Assembly (NCBI GenBank): GCA_945641355.1
Contig: CALZEQ010000033.1
Location: 1 to 35,761, forward strand
Origin: an uncultured Mediterranea sp.
Lineage (GTDB): Bacteria; Bacteroidota; Bacteroidia; Bacteroidales; Bacteroidaceae
Length of the DNA: 35,761 nt
Direction: 5' to 3'
In this document: piece after piece, positions 33,010 to 35,761 of the stretch
Layout of the letters: each line of letters opens with the position of its first letter
Numbering within the stretch: the first letter of the stretch is position 1
Made by a program: the position numbers and the translations under genes
Notes under the pieces: model-generated
The model's database searches: none
Seen by the model: the letters and a program-made list of their open reading frames with translations, nothing else
Told to the model about the DNA's origin: nothing

Positions 33010-33648
33010 TTATCTGAAGAAGGGGTTCTCCGCCTTCTCGATGCCGATGGTGGTAGGTGCGCCATGGCCCGGATAGACAATGGTCTCGTTGGGCAGAACG
33101 AACAGGCGGCTGCAGATGTGGTCTATCAGCTCGTCGAAGTTGCCTCCCGAGAGGTCGGCCCGGCCGATGCTACCTTGGAACAGCACGTCGCCCGAGAACA
33201 TACATCCGCTCGCGGCACAGTAGTACACCAGGCTGCCGGGTGAGTGTCCCGGCACATGGATGGCCTCCAGACGGGTGTGGCCGAAGGTGATGATGTCGCC
33301 ATCGTGCAGGTAGTGTCCCAACGGCACAGGGGCCTCCTGCAACTTGAAGCCGAACATGCGGCTCTGCTTGGGAGCCTCGTCAATCCAGAATTCGTCGGCT
33401 TGGTTGGCTTCGGCCTTCACACCGAACTCCTGCAGCATGAAAGGATTGCCGAAGATGTGGTCCAGATGCAGGTGGGTATTCAACAGGTGCTTCACGGTCA
33501 GCTGATTGCCCTGGATGAAGGTCTTCAGCGCCTGCTTCTCCTCTTCGTAAAAACAACCGGGGTCTATCACAGCGGCCTCGTTGGTCTCGTCCCACAGTAC
33601 ATAGCAGTTGACTGGGAACATGTTGAATTCAAATTTCTTTATTTTCAT
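33010..33648 (-). CDS. MBL-fold metallohydrolase (glyoxalase II-like)
   Basis: A 212-residue cytosolic metallo-beta-lactamase-fold protein. The metal site is complete: THLHLDH with His59, His61, Asp63 and His64; HVPGHSPGS; the bridging Asp in SGDVLFQGSIGR; and the final His in YPGHGAP. It fits the short glyoxalase II-like group common in anaerobes, where the thioester substrate is unproven. It follows rsmG after 39 bp. Confidence 0.9.
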   Translation of the reverse strand: MKIKKFEFNMFPVNCYVLWDETNEAAVIDPGCFYEEEKQALKTFIQGNQLTVKHLLNTHLHLDHIFGNPFMLQEFGVKAEANQADEFWIDEAPKQSRMFGFKLQEAPVPLGHYLHDGDIITFGHTRLEAIHVPGHSPGSLVYYCAASGCMFSGDVLFQGSIGRADLSGGNFDELIDHICSRLFVLPNETIVYPGHGAPTTIGIEKAENPFFR

Positions 33649-33687
33649 ACAGCTTCATGTGTCTTTCTATGATTTGTCTCTTGTCGT

Positions 33688-34308
33688 TCAAAGGCCTACA
33701 TGTACCACCTTCTTGGTCTGGAAGTACTCCTCCTCAAAGTACTCTTTCAGGTCCCATAGGGTGGCTCGGTGCTTGAAGGGGAGGGTCTCGTTGGCTAGTT
33801 CGCCCCCCTTCAGGCAAATCAGTCCGTTGGGCAGGGCGTTCTGCGGACGGGGTGCGATGTTCTTGCGGACAATCTTTACCAGATCGGCCAGCGGCATCAC
33901 AGCCCGGCTCACTACGAAGTCAAAACGCTGCTTCTCCTCTTCGGCCCGCTCGTGGCAGAAGGTGACGTTCTTCAGCCCGATGCTTTGCGCCACTTCCGTA
34001 GCCACACGCACCTTCTTGCCGATGCTGTCTACCAAGTGAAACTGACACTCAGGGAACAGGATGGCCAGCGGTATGCCGGGGAAACCTCCGCCGGTGCCCA
34101 GGTCCATGATGCGGCTTCCCGGACGGAAGCGGATAATCTGGGCAATGCCTAAGGAGTGGAGCACGTGGTGCTCGTACAGGTTGTCAATGTCTTTGCGCGA
34201 AATGACGTTGATTTTAGAGTTCCAGTCGCGGTAGAGTGCGTCAAGGGCGGCATATTGGTCGCGTTGCTCCTCTGTCAGCTGGGGGAAATATTTCGTAATC
34301 AGTTCCAT
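33688..34308 (-). CDS. rsmG: 16S rRNA (guanine-527-N7)-methyltransferase
   Basis: Methylates N7 of G527 in 16S rRNA using SAM. The 206-residue product has LYRDWNSKINVISRKD (25-40), the SAM motif RIMDLGTGGGFPGIPLAI (66-83), and SRAVMPLADL, all characteristic of RsmG (GidB). Length is typical. It lies 16 bp after the DUF3298 lipoprotein gene and 39 bp before the MBL hydrolase gene. Loss of this enzyme gives low-level streptomycin resistance in other bacteria. Confidence 0.96.
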   Translation of the reverse strand: MELITKYFPQLTEEQRDQYAALDALYRDWNSKINVISRKDIDNLYEHHVLHSLGIAQIIRFRPGSRIMDLGTGGGFPGIPLAILFPECQFHLVDSIGKKVRVATEVAQSIGLKNVTFCHERAEEEKQRFDFVVSRAVMPLADLVKIVRKNIAPRPQNALPNGLICLKGGELANETLPFKHRATLWDLKEYFEEEYFQTKKVVHVGL

Positions 34309-34324
34309 GGGTGAAGTGGGGGAA

Positions 34325-35185
34325 TTATGCGTTTATCTCGGTTCTCCATCGGATCAGCTCTTCGCTCTCCAGGTGCGACAGCGATGCGTAGGGCAGGGTT
34401 ATCTGGATGGCTCCCATGGCATAGGGGGCTATCTCATACACATTGTAGACGAAGGTGATGCCTTGCTTGTCCAGGTAGAAATTCTCCGTCGGCTGCAGGT
34501 CGCCGGTGCTGGTGTAGCCCAGCTCTTCCAGCTCGGCGTGTGTCGTCACCTGGTTGTCGGCCATCAGCTGGTTCCACAGCAGGTCGGTCAGCGGCTCCTC
34601 GTAGTCGCCTACAAACAGGTCGGTCAGACGGATGGGGACCAGCGTGCGCAGATCCAGATTCAGGTAGGTGGTCATGTAGATGCCGTGTGCACCGCCGGTG
34701 TACTCCTCGTAGTACTTGCGGTAGGTCAGCAGGGTGCCTGCACAGAGCTGTATCCGGCTCTGGATGTTTTGGTAGTACGAGTACCACGAGCCAACCTCCA
34801 TGCCGTTGGTCTGCGCCTCCTTCAGGTCTTTCTGGTACATCGGCTCCAGGTCTTTCCGGTAGTTGCTCACGTAGTGGTGGGCATACTTCTGCACGCCCTC
34901 TTCCACCGGCTCCGTGCTATACTTGTCGCCGAAGCAGAAGGCTAGGAAGTAGCTGTTCAGGCTGTCCTTCAGCCGCACGTCGGCCGTCTCGCTGGCGTAT
35001 GCAAAGTTGACGATGAGGTTGCAGGCCGGTTTGGTGGAGTCGCCAAACAGGTGTACGGTTTCGTTCACCTGGATGCTGTCGGCTTCAACGGCGTTCGCCT
35101 CTTTGCCTTTCGATTTTCCACAAGCTCCTAAAAGAAAACTTGTGGCAAGTAGAATGGCGAAAGTGTTGACAATATGTCTTTTCAT
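34325..35185 (-). CDS. DUF3298 domain lipoprotein (RsiV-like)
   Basis: A 286-residue lipoprotein precursor. I start it at MKRHIVNTF (35185), not at the longer in-frame ATG, because the signal peptide and lipobox LLGAC (Cys22) then stand at the N-terminus and a promoter (-7 at 35245-35252) lies upstream. The mature protein contains the DUF4163/DUF3298 pattern seen in RsiV: YYEEYTGGAHGIYMTTYLNLDLRTL, then LTDLF, and a C-terminal GITFVYNVYEIAPYAMG. No anti-sigma domain or transmembrane segment is present, so it is not a full RsiV. It probably sits in the envelope; function unknown. It heads the run to rsmG, the MBL gene and gcvP. Confidence 0.85.
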   Translation of the reverse strand: MKRHIVNTFAILLATSFLLGACGKSKGKEANAVEADSIQVNETVHLFGDSTKPACNLIVNFAYASETADVRLKDSLNSYFLAFCFGDKYSTEPVEEGVQKYAHHYVSNYRKDLEPMYQKDLKEAQTNGMEVGSWYSYYQNIQSRIQLCAGTLLTYRKYYEEYTGGAHGIYMTTYLNLDLRTLVPIRLTDLFVGDYEEPLTDLLWNQLMADNQVTTHAELEELGYTSTGDLQPTENFYLDKQGITFVYNVYEIAPYAMGAIQITLPYASLSHLESEELIRWRTEINA

Positions 35186-35244
35186 ACGGGTTTCTTGTTT
35201 AAAAAGTTTATAAATATACAATAAGGTCGCCCTTTCTTTATCGA

Positions 35245-35278
35245 CAAATATAGGACAAATTATTGGAATTATGCCAAA
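35245..35278 (-). promoter_or_regulatory. Predicted promoter of the DUF3298-rsmG run
   Basis: The minus strand reads TATATTTG (35245-35252), with TTTG (35275-35278) 22 nt upstream, slightly further than the ideal 19. The leader would be about 55 nt. Confidence 0.6.
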
Positions 35279-35302
35279 AGATGGGAATGATTTTTCTTCC
35301 GA

Positions 35303-35350
35303 CACCACGGTGGCGTTCATTTTCCGTCCTGAATGCCGTTCGCCATGGTG
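35303..35350. repeat. Large imperfect hairpin
   Basis: CACCA (35303-35307) pairs with TGGTG (35346-35350), followed by a GG(T)/CCG pairing, a four-base bulge, and GGCGTTC pairing with GAATGCC. It lies behind the DUF3298 promoter and has no T tract on either side, so it is not a simple terminator. Apart from this, the stretch 35186-35529 holds the promoter above and no convincing gene. Confidence 0.5.
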
Positions 35351-35529
35351 CGTTGCGTGCGGGGATATTTTACAATTCGTGAACTGCCAAACTGTGATAA
35401 AGTTGAGGGCGACTTTGTAGACATGGCATGTTTTTGTTACGGGGTTCATGAAATCTTGTTTCAATGCTTTGCCAATGGAATAGTTGCTGTTTTCTTGCTG
35501 GCCGTAGCCATTTTTTTAAAACTATTGTC

Positions 35530-35537
35530 TATATTTG
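35530..35537 (+). promoter_or_regulatory. Predicted promoter of the right-edge RNA, -7 box
   Basis: TATATTTG matches TAnnTTTG. Transcription would start near 35544. No good -33 box is seen. Confidence 0.5.
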
Positions 35538-35543
35538 CAGTCG

Positions 35544-35760
35544 GCGACGTTGTTAAGTGTAGCGGCGTTTCCTTAATTTTTGTGATTATCAATTAGCGTT
35601 TGCTGATTATTCGAAGTTCGAGAAACTTGGCGGTGGAAAGAACTTTATATGGGAATAATAGTGGACGTTCACGTCATACGTGGACGGCTGACTGCATCCC
35701 CATATAAAAGGTTTCCGCCAAGTACCTTCGAACTGGATGTAGTATCGTCCACGTTTTTTT
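35544..35760 (+). ncRNA. Rod-shaped structured RNA, candidate 6S RNA-like
   Basis: The sequence folds into a long interrupted stem. AGTTCGA (35615-35621) pairs with TCGAACT (35728-35734), ACTTGGCGG (35625-35633) with CCGCCAAGT (35715-35723), and TTTATATGGG (35644-35653) with CCCATATAAA (35699-35708), separated by small internal loops. The tip holds GTTCACGT-CAT-ACGTGGAC (35667-35685). A short terminator (TGGATG/CGTCCA) and seven T residues follow. A promoter box lies about 70 bp before the stem, and no open frame fits. Rod shape, size (about 150-215 nt) and stand-alone transcription fit 6S RNA, including the Bacteroidales 6S candidates, but primary-sequence identity could not be tested. The 5' end is uncertain. 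Confidence 0.65.
35734..35760 (+). terminator. Terminator of the right-edge RNA
   Basis: TGGATG (35734-35739) pairs with CGTCCA (35746-35751) around TAGTAT, one pair being G-T. CG and seven T residues (35754-35760) follow. Confidence 0.75.
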
Positions 35761-35761
35761 G

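Noticed and set aside
35333..35596. 87-codon plus-strand frame with a hydrophobic C-terminal half
   Set aside because: It overlaps the hairpin at 35303-35350 and the promoter box of the structured RNA, has no recognisable family pattern and no clear ribosome site.

Overview
The window reads as chromosomal DNA of a gut Bacteroidales, most likely Bacteroides or Phocaeicola. The grounds are: repeated promoter boxes of the Bacteroidota type (TAnnTTTG at about -7, sometimes TTTG at about -33); a UpxY-type NusG paralogue; a trp operon in the order trpB-E-G-D-C-F-A; and small lipoproteins with Bacteroides-style lipoboxes. Species cannot be fixed by reading alone.

Layout. (1) Positions 1-3900 are an AT-rich accessory segment. 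It holds a hipBA toxin-antitoxin module flanked by scrambled copies of the same short sequences, then two tandem paralogous two-gene units. Each unit is a small basic helical protein translationally coupled to a protein of unknown function, with its own promoter. A third, decayed copy of the tail of that gene lies beyond hipA. (2) Positions 3921-4969 carry a upxY-type antiterminator gene behind a 235-bp segment bounded by 25-bp inverted repeats, which looks like an invertible (phase-variable) promoter. (3) Positions 5166-16079 are mostly core genes: fabI, a short RsmI-like methyltransferase, threonine aldolase, two transporters, an Ala-rich lipoprotein, an acyl-CoA synthetase, mtaB, a lipid A-type acyltransferase and a glycosyltransferase. 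(4) Positions 16083-19594 hold the likely fprA-nagB-folB operon and a YhcC-type radical SAM gene. (5) Positions 19880-26728 are a complete trp operon on the minus strand. It has a readable promoter, a leader peptide with three consecutive Trp codons and a 19-bp attenuator hairpin. (6) Positions 26872-35185 hold a HdeD-like membrane protein and a long minus-strand run: DUF3298 lipoprotein, rsmG, MBL hydrolase, gcvP, nitroreductase, DUF2461 and an S37-type peptidase. (7) The right edge, about 35544-35760, is a rod-shaped structured RNA ending in a terminator; it resembles 6S RNA.

How it fits together. The invertible promoter and UpxY would normally open a capsular polysaccharide locus. Here the genes downstream of upxY are instead the two paralogous units and hipBA, so the switch may now sit in front of non-polysaccharide cargo, or the polysaccharide genes may lie beyond the left edge. 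The trp region shows its control logic in the sequence: ribosome stalling at the WWW codons of the leader would decide whether the terminator before trpB forms. No recombinase, transposase, tRNA, rRNA or CRISPR array was found in the window, so any inversion would have to be catalysed from elsewhere.
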